Positions 1 to 8,699 of a stretch of 64,000 bases of DNA are shown piece by piece. A model generated the notes under the pieces. The model did no database searches, was not told where the DNA came from, and was given only the letters and a program-made list of their open reading frames with translations. The stretch's first letter is position 1; every line of letters starts with the position of its first letter. This DNA is from Enterovibrio norvegicus DSM 15893 (GTDB lineage: Bacteria; Pseudomonadota; Gammaproteobacteria; Enterobacterales; Vibrionaceae). The DNA lies in assembly GCF_900115495.1 (NCBI RefSeq), contig NZ_FOWR01000012.1, forward strand, positions 62,001 through 126,000, written 5' to 3'. The translations under genes were made by a program, and so were the position numbers.

Positions 1-2136
1 CGAATTGGCAGTGACATGCCTGTTATCGGTGGGCGAGTACGCGTGCCATTTGGTAAGCAATTCAAAGTGGGCATAGTGGTTGCGCTGTCCGATACGTCAG
101 ATTTTCCGCTAGAACAAATCAAACCGATCAATAGCGTCATAGATGCAGCGCCTTTGTGGCCCTCTCCTTTATATCAGCTATTAAATTGGGCAAGCCGCTA
201 CTATCAGTACCCACTTGGTGATGCACTTGGCACGGTAATGCCCGGCCATTTGAGAAAAGGAAAGCTTGCGCAGCGTGAACGCGAACGCGTTTGGCAGATC
301 ACCGAATCAGGTAAAGACCAACCGCTCACGGCATTAAATCGCGCCCCCAAGCAAGCGCGTCTTTTAACCTTGCTAAGAAGCGGTGCGATGACACACAGCG
401 ATCTGCTTGATACCGAACTCACGGCAGCCGTTATCAAAGCGGTTGAGGACAAAGGTTGGATTGCGCCCGTAGAGAATGTGCGTGCGAAACCGTGGACACC
501 AGGTTATGCCGTCGTCGAAGACAAGCCGACCCTCAACCATGAGCAAGCCATGGCGGTGGCAACCATCAATGCCAACCCAGAGTTTGGCTGCTATTTGATT
601 GAAGGGGTGACAGGTTCAGGTAAAACAGAGGTGTACTTGAACCTGCTTGAGCCTGTTCTGTCAAAAGGCCAACAAGCCCTGATCCTTGTGCCTGAGATTG
701 GTTTAACGCCGCAAACCATCAACCGGTTTAGACGCCGCTTCAATGTGCCCGTTGAAGTACTGCACTCAGGCTTGAACGATACCGAGCGCCTAAATGCTTG
801 GCTCGCAGCCCGAGATAACGAAGCCGCCATTATTATCGGCACTCGCTCTGCGCTTTTCTCGCCGTGCAAATCTCTCGGCATCATCATTGTCGATGAAGAG
901 CACGATGCCTCTTATAAGCAGCAAGACAGTTTTCGCTATCACGCCCGCGATCTGGCTGTGATGCGTGGCCATGAAGAAAACATTCCCGTGGTTCTTGGCT
1001 CTGCCACTCCCTCACTGGAAAGCCTTCACAACGCCACCACAGGCAAATACCATCATTTAATTTTATCGATTCGAGCCGGTAACGCCGTAAAAGCCAAACA
1101 CGGCGTGTTAGATATCCGAGGTTTGTATCTCGAGTCAGGGCTCTCTGCGCCCATGATTGCGGAAATGCGTAAGCATTTGTCCGTGGGTAATCAGGTGATG
1201 TTGTTTTTGAACCGCCGAGGTTATGCCCCTGCGTTAATGTGTCATGAGTGTGGCTGGCTGGCTGAATGTAAGCGTTGCGATGCTTACTACACACTGCACC
1301 AGCAAAGCGGTGAACTCCGCTGCCACCATTGCGGAACGCAGCGCCCAATCCCACACCAATGTGGCAGTTGTGGTTCAACGCAGTTAATCAGCGTCGGAGT
1401 GGGCACGGAACAGCTTGAGTCCCAATTGGCTAGCCTGTTTCCTGAATACAAAACCATTCGTATAGACCGCGATAACACGCGACGCAAAGGCGCGTTAGAG
1501 GAATACCTCAACGCCATCCACAATAAAGAATATCAAATCCTTATTGGCACGCAGATGTTGGCAAAAGGGCATCACTTCCCTGACGTCACGCTCGTGGGCT
1601 TGGTGGATGTAGACAGTGCCCTGTTTAGCAACGATTTTCGTGCCCCAGAAAGATTGGCGCAGCTTTTTGTGCAAGTAGCAGGTCGAGCAGGCCGTGCCAG
1701 CAAGCCCGGTTTAGTCTTGTTGCAAACGCACCACCCAGAACACGCACTGCTGCAATCCTTGATTCACAAAGGCTATGACAGCTTCGCACGGGCGGCTTTG
1801 CAAGAACGCCATCAAGCGCAATTGCCGCCATTCAGTTTCTTTGGGTTGATCCGCGCCGAATCCCACCAAAGCGACATGGTTGAACAGTTCCTGCAACAAG
1901 CACGTACCGTGCTGGATGCCAGCCCATTGGAAGATGACGGTTGCGCCGTGATGGGGCCAGCCCCAGCGCCGCTTCATCGCCGAGCGGGGCGCTACCGTTG
2001 GCAACTGATATTCCAAGCGCCGAGCAGAAAGATGTTGCAGCAACGCCTCTCCATTGCGCTTCAAGCTATTCGTCAGCTTCCTTTGTCCAAAAAAGTTCGT
2101 TGGTCGCTCGATATCGAACCGCAAGATATGAGCTGA
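1..2136 (+). CDS. priA: Primosomal protein N' (PriA helicase), 5' end cut by window
   Basis: PriA is the 3'-5' DNA helicase that restarts collapsed replication forks by loading the primosome. The reading frame is open from base 1, and the first in-frame ATG (base 16) lies inside the conserved N-terminal region, so about 30 residues are missing upstream. Counting from that ATG, a Walker A motif GVTGSGKT is near residue 197 and a DEEH helicase box near 292. A cluster of CxxC pairs near 410-460 gives the zinc-binding domain, and a QVAGRAGR helicase motif VI follows. The C-terminus is complete. It is next to cytR, as in E. coli. Identification is very secure. Confidence 0.97.
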   Translation, partial: RIGSDMPVIGGRVRVPFGKQFKVGIVVALSDTSDFPLEQIKPINSVIDAAPLWPSPLYQLLNWASRYYQYPLGDALGTVMPGHLRKGKLAQRERERVWQITESGKDQPLTALNRAPKQARLLTLLRSGAMTHSDLLDTELTAAVIKAVEDKGWIAPVENVRAKPWTPGYAVVEDKPTLNHEQAMAVATINANPEFGCYLIEGVTGSGKTEVYLNLLEPVLSKGQQALILVPEIGLTPQTINRFRRRFNVPVEVLHSGLNDTERLNAWLAARDNEAAIIIGTRSALFSPCKSLGIIIVDEEHDASYKQQDSFRYHARDLAVMRGHEENIPVVLGSATPSLESLHNATTGKYHHLILSIRAGNAVKAKHGVLDIRGLYLESGLSAPMIAEMRKHLSVGNQVMLFLNRRGYAPALMCHECGWLAECKRCDAYYTLHQQSGELRCHHCGTQRPIPHQCGSCGSTQLISVGVGTEQLESQLASLFPEYKTIRIDRDNTRRKGALEEYLNAIHNKEYQILIGTQMLAKGHHFPDVTLVGLVDVDSALFSNDFRAPERLAQLFVQVAGRAGRASKPGLVLLQTHHPEHALLQSLIHKGYDSFARAALQERHQAQLPPFSFFGLIRAESHQSDMVEQFLQQARTVLDASPLEDDGCAVMGPAPAPLHRRAGRYRWQLIFQAPSRKMLQQRLSIALQAIRQLPLSKKVRWSLDIEPQDMS

Positions 2137-2240
2137 ATGGTTTTCATTCGACTAAACCGACCGACATCACGTTATTCTTGTAATATCTGTTAACATGACC
2201 ATGTTTAATACAGCCCCATCAGATTAAGATAGAGGCACCA

Positions 2241-2255
2241 AGACAAATTTTGTCT
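2241..2255. promoter_or_regulatory. Perfect inverted repeat upstream of cytR
   Basis: AGACAAA-T-TTTGTCT is a 7-bp perfect inverted repeat about 60 bp before the cytR start. It could be an operator or part of a hairpin between priA and cytR. It has no proper U-tract, and the bound factor, if any, is unknown. Confidence 0.3.
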
Positions 2256-2316
2256 CATTGCTGTAGGTCCCAAATGGGAAGCATTGCCAAATATATTAAG
2301 CAAGAGGAATAGCACT

Positions 2317-3321
2317 ATGGCGACAATGAAGGATGTTGCCCATCTGGCCGGCGTTTCAACGGCAACGGTATCACGCGCCTTGATGAATCCTGAAAAGGTG
2401 TCGGCATCGACACGGAAGAAAGTCGAACAAGCTGTGATGGAAGCTGGCTACAGCCCAAATTCATTGGCGCGCAACCTACGACGCAATGAGTCGAAAACCA
2501 TCGTGGTTATCGTCCCGGACATTTGTGATCCTTATTTTACTGAAATCATTCGCGGTATCGAAGAGGCAGCCATGGAACACGGCTACCTCGTGTTGCTGGG
2601 TGACAGTGGTCAACAAGACAGTCGCGAAAGTTCTTTCGTGAACCTGGTATTTACGAAGCAAGCTGACGGTATGCTCCTTTTAGGCACAGACCTTCCTTTT
2701 GACGTCAGTAAACCAGAGCAGAAAAACTTGCCACCTCTCGTAATGGCCTGTGAATACGCGCCAGAACTTGAATTGCCAACGGTACACATCGACAACCTGA
2801 CTGCGGCTTTTGAAGCGGTGAACTACTTAACGCAAGTGGGTCACAAGCAAATCGCGCAAATCACAGGATCGAAGGATGCGGCATTGACGCAATTCCGTGT
2901 GCAAGGTTATCAGCAAGCACTGCGTCGCGGTGGCATCACGATTAACCCTGCCTATACCGTATCGGGTGATTTCAGCTTTGCTGCTGGCGCACGCGCGATG
3001 ACATCTTTACTGTCTTTGCCTGTGCCACCTACGGCCGTATTCTGTCACTCCGACGTCATGGCTATCGGTGCAATGCAACAAGCCAAGCGCCTCGGTTTCC
3101 GCGTCCCGCATGACATCTCCATTGTCGGCTTTGATGACATTCAATTTGCGGAATACTGCGACCCTGCCCTGACGACGGTATCGCAACCGCGTTACGACAT
3201 TGGTCGTCAAGCCATGTTGATGCTGTTGAAGATTCTCAAAGGCAACGATGTGCAAGCAGGTTCACGTTTGTTGGATGCACAACTGGTTGTTCGTGAGAGT
3301 GTCGCACCACCATCACGCTAA
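2317..3321 (+). CDS. cytR: LacI-family transcriptional repressor CytR
   Basis: CytR represses nucleoside uptake and catabolism genes, works together with CRP, and is released by cytidine. The 334-residue protein opens with a LacI-type helix-turn-helix (MKDVAHLAGVSTATVSRALM, residues 4-23). A periplasmic-binding-protein-like effector domain follows, with the CytR-typical stretches IVPDICDPYFTEIIRGIE and LELPTVHIDNLTAAF. I chose the ATG at 2317 because AAGAGGA sits 8-14 bases upstream and the protein then matches E. coli CytR. A TTG at 2284 would extend it without homology. It lies between priA and ftsN, as in enterobacteria. Confidence 0.95.
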   Translation: MATMKDVAHLAGVSTATVSRALMNPEKVSASTRKKVEQAVMEAGYSPNSLARNLRRNESKTIVVIVPDICDPYFTEIIRGIEEAAMEHGYLVLLGDSGQQDSRESSFVNLVFTKQADGMLLLGTDLPFDVSKPEQKNLPPLVMACEYAPELELPTVHIDNLTAAFEAVNYLTQVGHKQIAQITGSKDAALTQFRVQGYQQALRRGGITINPAYTVSGDFSFAAGARAMTSLLSLPVPPTAVFCHSDVMAIGAMQQAKRLGFRVPHDISIVGFDDIQFAEYCDPALTTVSQPRYDIGRQAMLMLLKILKGNDVQAGSRLLDAQLVVRESVAPPSR

Positions 3322-3401
3322 ACTCAGTCTATCGGTACTGGCGTGCTTTCGAGCAAGCCAGTACCATATAGCATCCATTCGAAGAAAAGATACGCAAATC
3401 A

Positions 3402-3986
3402 GTGGCAACCAGAGATTATGTCAAACGTGGCAAAGCGCCGCGTAAACCGACCAGAAATACCAAGAAAGCCCCCCCCAAAGCGGCCTTCCCATTAAAGTGG
3501 GCGATTATCGCTGTTTTACTCGTGGGCGCATTCGGTTACGGCCTTTTCCACCTCGCCACCAGCACGCCACCGGAAAACACCACACCTGTAGAGCAGAAAG
3601 TTGAAAAACCTAAGCCTGCGGCAAAAAGCCCCCCTTCAAGCCAAAAGGCAAAAGAAACACTGCCACCTCAGCCCAAAGAAAAATGGTCATACATTGAAGA
3701 GTTAGAAAACAAAGAAGTGGAAGTCGAGGCCAACGAGCAAGAAATCTCAAGCCGTCCGTATCTCATGCAGTGCGGTGCTTACAGAAGCTCAAGCCAAGCC
3801 GATGAGCGCAAAGCCATGATTGCTTTCCAAGGTCTAGAAAGCCATGTCAAAACCAGCCAAGGCGAGAAAGGAATCTGGTATCGCGTAGTGTTAGGGCCTT
3901 ACCCGCTCAAGCGCGAAGCAGAACGCGACCGCAACATGTTACGCCGCGCAGGTATCGAACCTTGCGCAATCTGGTACTGGAACTGA
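3402..3986 (+). CDS. ftsN: Cell division protein FtsN (short form)
   Basis: FtsN is a late divisome protein that triggers septal peptidoglycan synthesis. This 194-residue version has a basic cytoplasmic tail, one membrane helix at about residues 30-51, a Pro/Lys-rich periplasmic linker, and a C-terminal SPOR domain (about 117-194) that binds denuded glycan at the septum. It starts with GTG; the MATRDYVKRGK N-terminus is the conserved FtsA-interacting segment. It is much shorter than E. coli FtsN (about 319 residues) because the linker is reduced. It lies between cytR and hslV, as expected, so the name is secure despite weak linker similarity. Confidence 0.92.
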   Translation: MATRDYVKRGKAPRKPTRNTKKAPPKAAFPLKWAIIAVLLVGAFGYGLFHLATSTPPENTTPVEQKVEKPKPAAKSPPSSQKAKETLPPQPKEKWSYIEELENKEVEVEANEQEISSRPYLMQCGAYRSSSQADERKAMIAFQGLESHVKTSQGEKGIWYRVVLGPYPLKREAERDRNMLRRAGIEPCAIWYWN

Positions 3987-4020
3987 TTTAATCTCGTTTT
4001 TCGGCGAAAAAATACGATAA

Positions 4021-4046
4021 AGCAGGGTTTCATCCCTGCTTTTCCC
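4021..4046 (+). terminator. Terminator after ftsN
   Basis: AGCAGGG-TTTCAT-CCCTGCT followed by TTT: a 7-bp GC-rich stem with a short U-run, between ftsN and the hslV promoter. Confidence 0.65.
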
Positions 4047-4075
4047 CTTGAATTTAGTTTTCTCCATCCCCACCT
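4047..4075 (+). promoter_or_regulatory. Heat-shock (sigma-32) promoter of hslVU
   Basis: CTTGAA at 4047-4052 and CCCCACCT at 4068-4075 are separated by 15 bases. This fits the RpoH consensus (CTTGAAA, 13-16 bp, CCCCATNT) closely. It ends 57 bases before the hslV GTG and directly follows the ftsN terminator, so hslVU should be its own heat-induced operon. Confidence 0.85.
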
Positions 4076-4132
4076 CTGTTGTTAACAACTCATACTGGCT
4101 AGTAAGCCAGAGCAAAACGAAGAGGTTCTTCC

Positions 4133-4657
4133 GTGACAACGATTGTTTCAGTCCGCCGCAACGGCAAAGTTGTGATCGCCGGTGACGGCCAAGTGTCACT
4201 GGGTAACACCGTAATGAAAGGCAATGCCCGCAAAGTTCGCCGCCTATACAACAACAAAGTACTGGCAGGTTTCGCTGGCGGCACCGCTGATGCCTTCACC
4301 CTATTCGAACGTTTCGAGCGTAAGCTGGAAATGCACCAAGGTCATTTGACCAAAGCCGCGGTTGAGCTCGCTAAAGATTGGCGTTCTGACCGTGCACTGC
4401 GCAAGCTAGAAGCACTGCTTTGTGTTGCCGATGAAACCGCTTCTTTGATCATTACCGGTAACGGTGATGTGGTTCAGCCAGAGCACGACATGATTGCCAT
4501 TGGTTCAGGCGGTAACTTTGCACAGGCTGCGGCCATTGCATTGCTTGAAAATACTGAGCTAGATGCACGCGAAATCGCCGTAAAATCTCTGACCATCGCT
4601 GGCGACATCTGTGTCTTCACCAACCAGCACCACACCATCGAAGAACTTGATTACTAA
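4133..4657 (+). CDS. hslV: ATP-dependent protease subunit HslV (ClpQ)
   Basis: HslV is the proteolytic dodecamer of the cytoplasmic HslUV (ClpYQ) heat-shock protease. The 174-residue protein starts with GTG. Removing the initiator exposes Thr2 ([11 protein letters not shown]), the N-terminal nucleophile. The conserved [19 protein letters not shown] and [14 protein letters not shown] segments match E. coli HslV almost position for position, and the length is standard. It has its own sigma-32 promoter upstream, and hslU follows after 13 bases, so the two are co-transcribed. Confidence 0.98.
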   Translation: MTTIVSVRRNGKVVIAGDGQVSLGNTVMKGNARKVRRLYNNKVLAGFAGGTADAFTLFERFERKLEMHQGHLTKAAVELAKDWRSDRALRKLEALLCVADETASLIITGNGDVVQPEHDMIAIGSGGNFAQAAAIALLENTELDAREIAVKSLTIAGDICVFTNQHHTIEELDY

Positions 4658-4670
4658 GCAGGATCCCAGC

Positions 4671-6005
4671 ATGTCTGAAATGACCCCACGCGAAATCGTG
4701 TCTGAACTAGACCGTCACATTATCGGTCAAACCAAAGCTAAACGTGCCGTTGCGATTGCGCTTCGTAACCGCTGGCGTCGCATGCAGTTGGATGAAGATC
4801 TACGTGCAGAAGTGACGCCAAAGAACATCCTGATGATCGGCCCAACGGGTGTCGGTAAAACCGAGATCGCACGTCGCCTCGCAAAACTGGCGAACGCACC
4901 GTTCATCAAAGTCGAAGCCACAAAGTTCACCGAAGTGGGCTATGTCGGTAAAGAGGTGGAAACCATTATCCGTGACCTGACTGACGTCGCGGTGAAAATG
5001 ACCCACCAGCAAGCGATGGAAAAAGTGAAATTCCGCGCTGAAGAACTGGCTGAAGAACGTATTCTGGATGTCCTACTGCCGCCACCTCGCGATGCATGGG
5101 GACAATCAGAGGAACCAAAAGCCGATTCGAACACTCGTCAAAGCTTCCGTAAGAAAATCCGTGAAGGCAAACTAGACGACAAAGAAATCGAAATCGATGT
5201 TGCTGCGCCGCAAATGAGCATGGAAATCATGGCCCCTCCAGGCATGGAAGAAATGACTAATCAACTACAGGGCATGTTCCAAAACCTCGGTGGTAGTAAC
5301 ACGTCTAAAAAGCGCAAGATGAAGCTAAAAGACGCGCTAAAAGCTGTGACGGAAGAAGAAGCTGCGAAGCTGGTTAATCAAGAAGAATTGAAAGACCAAT
5401 CCATCCACATGGTTGAGAACAACGGCATCGTCTTCATCGATGAAATCGACAAAATCTGTAAGCGCGGCGAAAGCTCAGGCCCAGATGTATCGCGTGAAGG
5501 TGTTCAGCGTGACCTGCTTCCATTGGTTGAAGGCAGCACAGTTTCTACCAAACACGGCATGGTACGTACCGACCACATCCTGTTCATCGCATCAGGTGCT
5601 TTCCAAGTGGCAAGCCCATCGGATTTGATTCCAGAACTGCAAGGTCGTCTGCCGATTCGCGTTGAACTGGAAGCACTATCCGCATCGGACTTCCAACGCA
5701 TTTTGACTGAGCCAAATGCATCTTTGACAGAGCAATACTCTGCACTGATGGGCACAGAACAGTTGAACCTGACCTTCACGCCAGACGGCATTGAAGAAAT
5801 CGCGAACGCAGCATGGCGCGTGAACGAACGCACTGAAAACATTGGTGCGCGTCGTCTACACACTGTGATGGAACGTTTGGTTGATGAAGTGTCCTTCGAC
5901 GCGAGCGAACGTGGCGGCGACTCTGTTGAGATCAACGCAGAATACGTGCGTAACTGTCTAGAAGAGCTGGTTGACGACGAAGATCTGAGCCGCTTCATTC
6001 TGTAA
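4671..6005 (+). CDS. hslU: HslU ATPase/unfoldase subunit (ClpY)
   Basis: HslU is the AAA+ hexamer that unfolds substrates and feeds them to HslV. The 444-residue protein begins [20 protein letters not shown], the standard start. Features are Walker [10 protein letters not shown] near residue 60, the intermediate I-domain (about 110-240), Walker [10 protein letters not shown] near 255, and the C-terminal LSRFIL tail that docks into HslV. The ATG at 4671 follows hslV by 13 bases; an upstream in-frame ATG inside hslV has no homology support. A strong terminator closes the operon. Confidence 0.98.
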   Translation: MSEMTPREIVSELDRHIIGQTKAKRAVAIALRNRWRRMQLDEDLRAEVTPKNILMIGPTGVGKTEIARRLAKLANAPFIKVEATKFTEVGYVGKEVETIIRDLTDVAVKMTHQQAMEKVKFRAEELAEERILDVLLPPPRDAWGQSEEPKADSNTRQSFRKKIREGKLDDKEIEIDVAAPQMSMEIMAPPGMEEMTNQLQGMFQNLGGSNTSKKRKMKLKDALKAVTEEEAAKLVNQEELKDQSIHMVENNGIVFIDEIDKICKRGESSGPDVSREGVQRDLLPLVEGSTVSTKHGMVRTDHILFIASGAFQVASPSDLIPELQGRLPIRVELEALSASDFQRILTEPNASLTEQYSALMGTEQLNLTFTPDGIEEIANAAWRVNERTENIGARRLHTVMERLVDEVSFDASERGGDSVEINAEYVRNCLEELVDDEDLSRFIL

Positions 6006-6031
6006 TCCTTCAGATTATCAGACAGTAAGAT

Positions 6032-6065
6032 AAAAACAGGCAGCTTCAGCTGCCTGTTTTTGTTT
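6032..6065 (+). terminator. Terminator of hslVU
   Basis: CAGGCAGC-TTCA-GCTGCCTG (6037-6056) is flanked by an A-run and followed by TTTTTG: a textbook Rho-independent terminator 31 bases after the hslU stop. Confidence 0.92.
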
Positions 6066-6170
6066 CTACCTATCCAGCCTTAAGCAATGACTATCACGGC
6101 TAATTTGGGCTTCAACATTGCCGATAGTGTAAAAAATGCCAATAATGTCGCCTGATTCTTTAGGTACTGC

Positions 6171-7082
6171 ATGGCTATGTCTTCAATCACTCTTTCTACT
6201 TGGCTCGACGCTGCGCGTCCTAAAACACTGCCGCTCGCCATCGCGTGCATCTTGTGTGGCAGTGCAGTCGCAGCTCAAACCGACCGTTTTTCTATCACTG
6301 TCACTCTGCTCGCATTGGTGACGGCGCTGTTGTTGCAGATCCTCTCCAATCTTGCCAATGACTATGGCGATGCCGTTAAAGGCACAGACAATGACGACCG
6401 TTTAGGCCCGAAGCGCGCCATCCAGCAAGGCTTGGTCACCACCACCACGATGAAAAAAGCCATGGCGCTGAACATCGTACTCACCATCTTATCGGGTGCC
6501 GCATTGGTGCTAACCGCGTTTGACCAGACTGCAGATATTCTGAGTTTTATCGGCTTAGGTGCACTCGCGATTGTCGCTGCGATTTGCTACACCGTTGGCA
6601 ACAAGCCTTACGGTTACCGCGGACTTGGTGACTTATCCGTGCTAATTTTCTTTGGCTGGCTCGGCGTGGCAGGTACGTACTATTTGCAAACCGGCTCGCT
6701 GAGCAGTGCGGTACTTTTGCCAGCAACGGCTTGTGGCTTACTGGCTGTCGGCGTGCTAAACATCAATAACCTTCGCGATATCGACAATGACAAAGCCTGC
6801 GGCAAACACACCTTGGTCGTGCGCATGGGCCCAAGATGGGGGCGAATGTACCATCAAGTGCTACTCACCGGCGCCTTTGGCTGTTTCGCTCTCTATGCCA
6901 TGCTTGAGCATGCACCTCTCACAGGTTGGTTGTTTATATTGGCACTCCCGCTCGCCATCAAACACGGTAAAGCCGTGTGGTCGTCACCCGACGGAGAAAC
7001 CGTGCGTCCGATGATGGCAGACATTGTGAAAGTGGCATTGCTGACCAACTGTTTGTTCGCCATCGGTGTCTTAGTTAGCTAA
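6171..7082 (+). CDS. menA: 1,4-dihydroxy-2-naphthoate polyprenyltransferase MenA
   Basis: MenA joins 1,4-dihydroxy-2-naphthoate to a polyprenyl diphosphate in the inner membrane, giving demethylmenaquinone for anaerobic respiration. The 303-residue UbiA-family protein has about eight hydrophobic segments. Both Asp-rich prenyl-binding motifs are visible: NDYGDAVKGTDNDDR near residue 64 and DIDNDKACGKHTL near 203. It lies between hslU and rraA, the same order as in E. coli. The ATG at 6171 (MAMSSITLSTW) gives the family's usual N-terminus; a second Met at position 3 is an alternative start. Confidence 0.95.
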   Translation: MAMSSITLSTWLDAARPKTLPLAIACILCGSAVAAQTDRFSITVTLLALVTALLLQILSNLANDYGDAVKGTDNDDRLGPKRAIQQGLVTTTTMKKAMALNIVLTILSGAALVLTAFDQTADILSFIGLGALAIVAAICYTVGNKPYGYRGLGDLSVLIFFGWLGVAGTYYLQTGSLSSAVLLPATACGLLAVGVLNINNLRDIDNDKACGKHTLVVRMGPRWGRMYHQVLLTGAFGCFALYAMLEHAPLTGWLFILALPLAIKHGKAVWSSPDGETVRPMMADIVKVALLTNCLFAIGVLVS

Positions 7083-7246
7083 TACGACCATGTACATAAA
7101 GGCGTTGGGCATCCGATTTATGTTTTGAGTCATTGCAATGCCCCCCCTTGTCGTTATACTTTTTTGACATAGGGTGACGGTGAGCTTAGTTCGAACCGTT
7201 ACTATTTTGCCTTCCGGCCACTTGCGCCCCAAGAAGAAGTCTGATT

Positions 7247-7732
7247 ATGGAATACAATACCTCTGAACTGTGCGACATGTACCTCGATCAGGTTGATGTG
7301 CTTGAACCTATGATGAGCACGTATGGCGGCCGAAGCTCTTTTGGCGGTCAGATTGTCACCGTGAAATGCTTTGAAGACAGCGGGCTTATCCGCCAAGTGG
7401 CAGAGCGTAATGGCGAAGGTTGCGTCATGCTTATCGACGGTGGTGGCTCATTGCGCCGTGCTATCGTAGATGCTGACATTGCAGCACTGGCTGCGGAAAA
7501 CAACTGGGAAGGCTTGGTCGTGTACGGTTGTGTGCGCGACGTTGATGCGCTAGATGAAATCGATATTGGCGTTCAAGCGCTAGCATCTATTCCGGTTGGA
7601 GCGGATAACCAAAGCGTGGGCGATACTGACATTCCGGTGAATTTTGGTGGTGTCACCTTCATTCCTGAAGATCACCTCTATGCAGACACGACAGGTATTA
7701 TTCTTTCTCAAGAGCCTATCGATATTGAATAA
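7247..7732 (+). CDS. rraA: Ribonuclease E activity regulator RraA
   Basis: RraA binds the C-terminal region of RNase E and inhibits RNA decay. The protein is 161 residues, the same length as E. coli RraA, and starts [12 protein letters not shown]. It carries the conserved [20 protein letters not shown] stretch and [10 protein letters not shown] near residue 65. It is expressed from its own promoter region in the 164-bp gap after menA and ends at a bidirectional terminator shared with zapB. Older annotations misname the family as MenG methyltransferase; it has no methyltransferase motifs. Confidence 0.97.
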   Translation: MEYNTSELCDMYLDQVDVLEPMMSTYGGRSSFGGQIVTVKCFEDSGLIRQVAERNGEGCVMLIDGGGSLRRAIVDADIAALAAENNWEGLVVYGCVRDVDALDEIDIGVQALASIPVGADNQSVGDTDIPVNFGGVTFIPEDHLYADTTGIILSQEPIDIE

Positions 7733-7794
7733 TCACACATTGGCGTAAACGTTGATGTGTCTGATGCCTCATTGAAAAACAGTGAGGCATAAAG

Positions 7795-7826
7795 AAAAAC
7801 AGAGCCCATCGGCTCTGTTTTTTTAT
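7795..7826. terminator. Bidirectional terminator between rraA and zapB
   Basis: AAAAACAGAGCC-CATC-GGCTCTGTTTTT has A/T runs on both sides, so it serves convergent rraA (+) and zapB (-). Just upstream, ATGCCTCA and TGAGGCAT (about 7764-7790) can form a second, weaker hairpin. Confidence 0.9.
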
Positions 7827-8065
7827 TCTACTTCTTCAATTTTACCAAGCAGGCTACGAATGCGTTGTTGCCATGCCTCTTGGTCAGAACGAAGACGCGC
7901 ATTTTCTTGCTCTAATACATCTCGGCTTTCACGAACAGTGTCCGTTTCTTGACCCAAGGTTTCGTTCTTTTCTTTAAGCTCTTCAATTTCCATTTGAAGC
8001 AGAGAAATGGTATCCACTGCCATCTGAACTTTGGCTTCAAGCTGCTCTAAAATTTCCAATGACAT
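7823..8065 (-). CDS. zapB: Cell division protein ZapB
   Basis: ZapB is a small cytoplasmic coiled-coil protein that stabilises the FtsZ ring through ZapA and links it to MatP. The 80-residue product starts MSLEILEQLEAKVQMAVDTI and is heptad-patterned and Glu/Gln-rich along its whole length, with the family segment LLQMEIEELKEKNE. I chose the ATG at 8065, preceded by AAAGGTGG; a longer frame upstream adds a non-homologous N-terminus. It lies beyond rraA in opposite orientation to it, as in E. coli, but glpF, the usual next gene, is absent. Confidence 0.95.
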   Translation of the reverse strand: MSLEILEQLEAKVQMAVDTISLLQMEIEELKEKNETLGQETDTVRESRDVLEQENARLRSDQEAWQQRIRSLLGKIEEVE

Positions 8066-8311
8066 CAAGGCCACCTTTCTAATCCAACTAAATCTCGCCA
8101 AGGCTTGCCCGATAAGGGTTCTTCACCTTGTGCGTCCCAGAAAACCTATTCTAACGGGGCATGGCTCAGGCCGCACCTTTCTAATACGTTTTTAGATCAC
8201 AAGCGAACAAAAAAGCGGCAGTTTTAACATTTTCTCATACCGCCGTTGTTTTTAAATCCGGTTTCCCCATTGCACTTTTGACTAACAATGCGATCTCACT
8301 CAATTTATATT

Positions 8312-8416
8312 CACTTTTCACATGGTACCGTATACACGATCGTATCTCTCTTGGAACATTCCAAGACTTGCCGGTATCGGCTGGGCTGACACTCTTGGTG
8401 TCAGCCTTTTCTTTTT
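8312..8416 (+). ncRNA. Candidate small RNA ending in an orphan terminator
   Basis: This stretch ends in a 9-bp stem (GGCTGACAC/GTGTCAGCC, loop TCTTG, 8384-8406) and TTTTCTTTTT, a strong intrinsic terminator that no upstream gene explains. A perfect hairpin CTTGGA-ACAT-TCCAAG (8350-8365) lies 5' of it. A TTGACT box at 8278 with an AT-rich TTTATATT at 8304-8311 could be a promoter, but the spacing is long. The 5' end is a guess. An sRNA or a terminated glpK leader are both possible. Confidence 0.4.
8384..8416 (+). terminator. Strong orphan terminator upstream of glpK
   Basis: A 9-bp perfect stem with a 5-base loop is followed by TTTTCTTTTT. It points toward glpK but lies 284 bases before its start, with no coding sequence upstream on the same strand. 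Confidence 0.85.
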
Positions 8417-8587
8417 GTGCCCTCTGAAGCCCGTCGAAAGTTATTCACTTCGTATCACGTTGCCTTTCTTCACACTCAAATTCACCGCACAAATGCTCAA
8501 TCGCGCATTCATATTGCATAAATAATGAGCGAACGCACATTTAGACGCGCAAACACTTCACGAAATCCGTTTCATCTCTAAAGTAGC

Positions 8588-8641
8588 AGGTACGATTATC
8601 GTGGCAGCCAAGACCACGAGCATGAAATGGGTCTCGTACCT
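8588..8641 (+). promoter_or_regulatory. Nested inverted repeat in the glpK leader
   Basis: AGGTACGA (8588-8595) pairs with TCGTACCT (8634-8641), and inside it CGTGG (8600-8604) pairs with CCACG (8614-8618). The element ends 58 bases before the glpK ATG. It could be an mRNA leader fold or an operator. It does not match the GlpR operator consensus well. Confidence 0.4.
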
Positions 8642-8699
8642 ACCCCAATAACCGAATTCTTAGCGCTATGCTGTTTAGAGGAAACAAAGAGGACACCCT

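Larger units (their letters stand above)
8066..8699. other. 634-bp gene-free region between zapB and glpK
   Basis: No convincing protein gene is present. E. coli has glpF here; no aquaglyceroporin remnant (NPA motifs) was found in any frame. The stretch holds a strong plus-strand terminator at 8384-8416 with no gene in front of it, a compact hairpin at 8350-8365, a TTGACT box at 8278-8283, and a nested inverted repeat at 8588-8641 just before glpK. It must contain the glpK promoter; I could not pick one with confidence. Confidence 0.7.

Noticed and set aside
884-1378. 164-codon antisense frame within priA
   Set aside because: Overlaps the conserved helicase motifs; composition typical of a shadow frame.
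5504-5998. 164-codon antisense frame within hslU
   Set aside because: Shadow of a strongly biased, highly conserved gene; Ser/Arg-rich translation with no homology.
8322-8525. 67-codon plus-strand frame between zapB and glpK
   Set aside because: It has no ribosome binding site or homology and runs through the strong terminator at 8384-8416, so it is unlikely to be translated.
8515-8545. Possible GlpR operator near AATGAGCGAACGCACATT
   Set aside because: Only one half-site resembles the consensus and the other half is missing.
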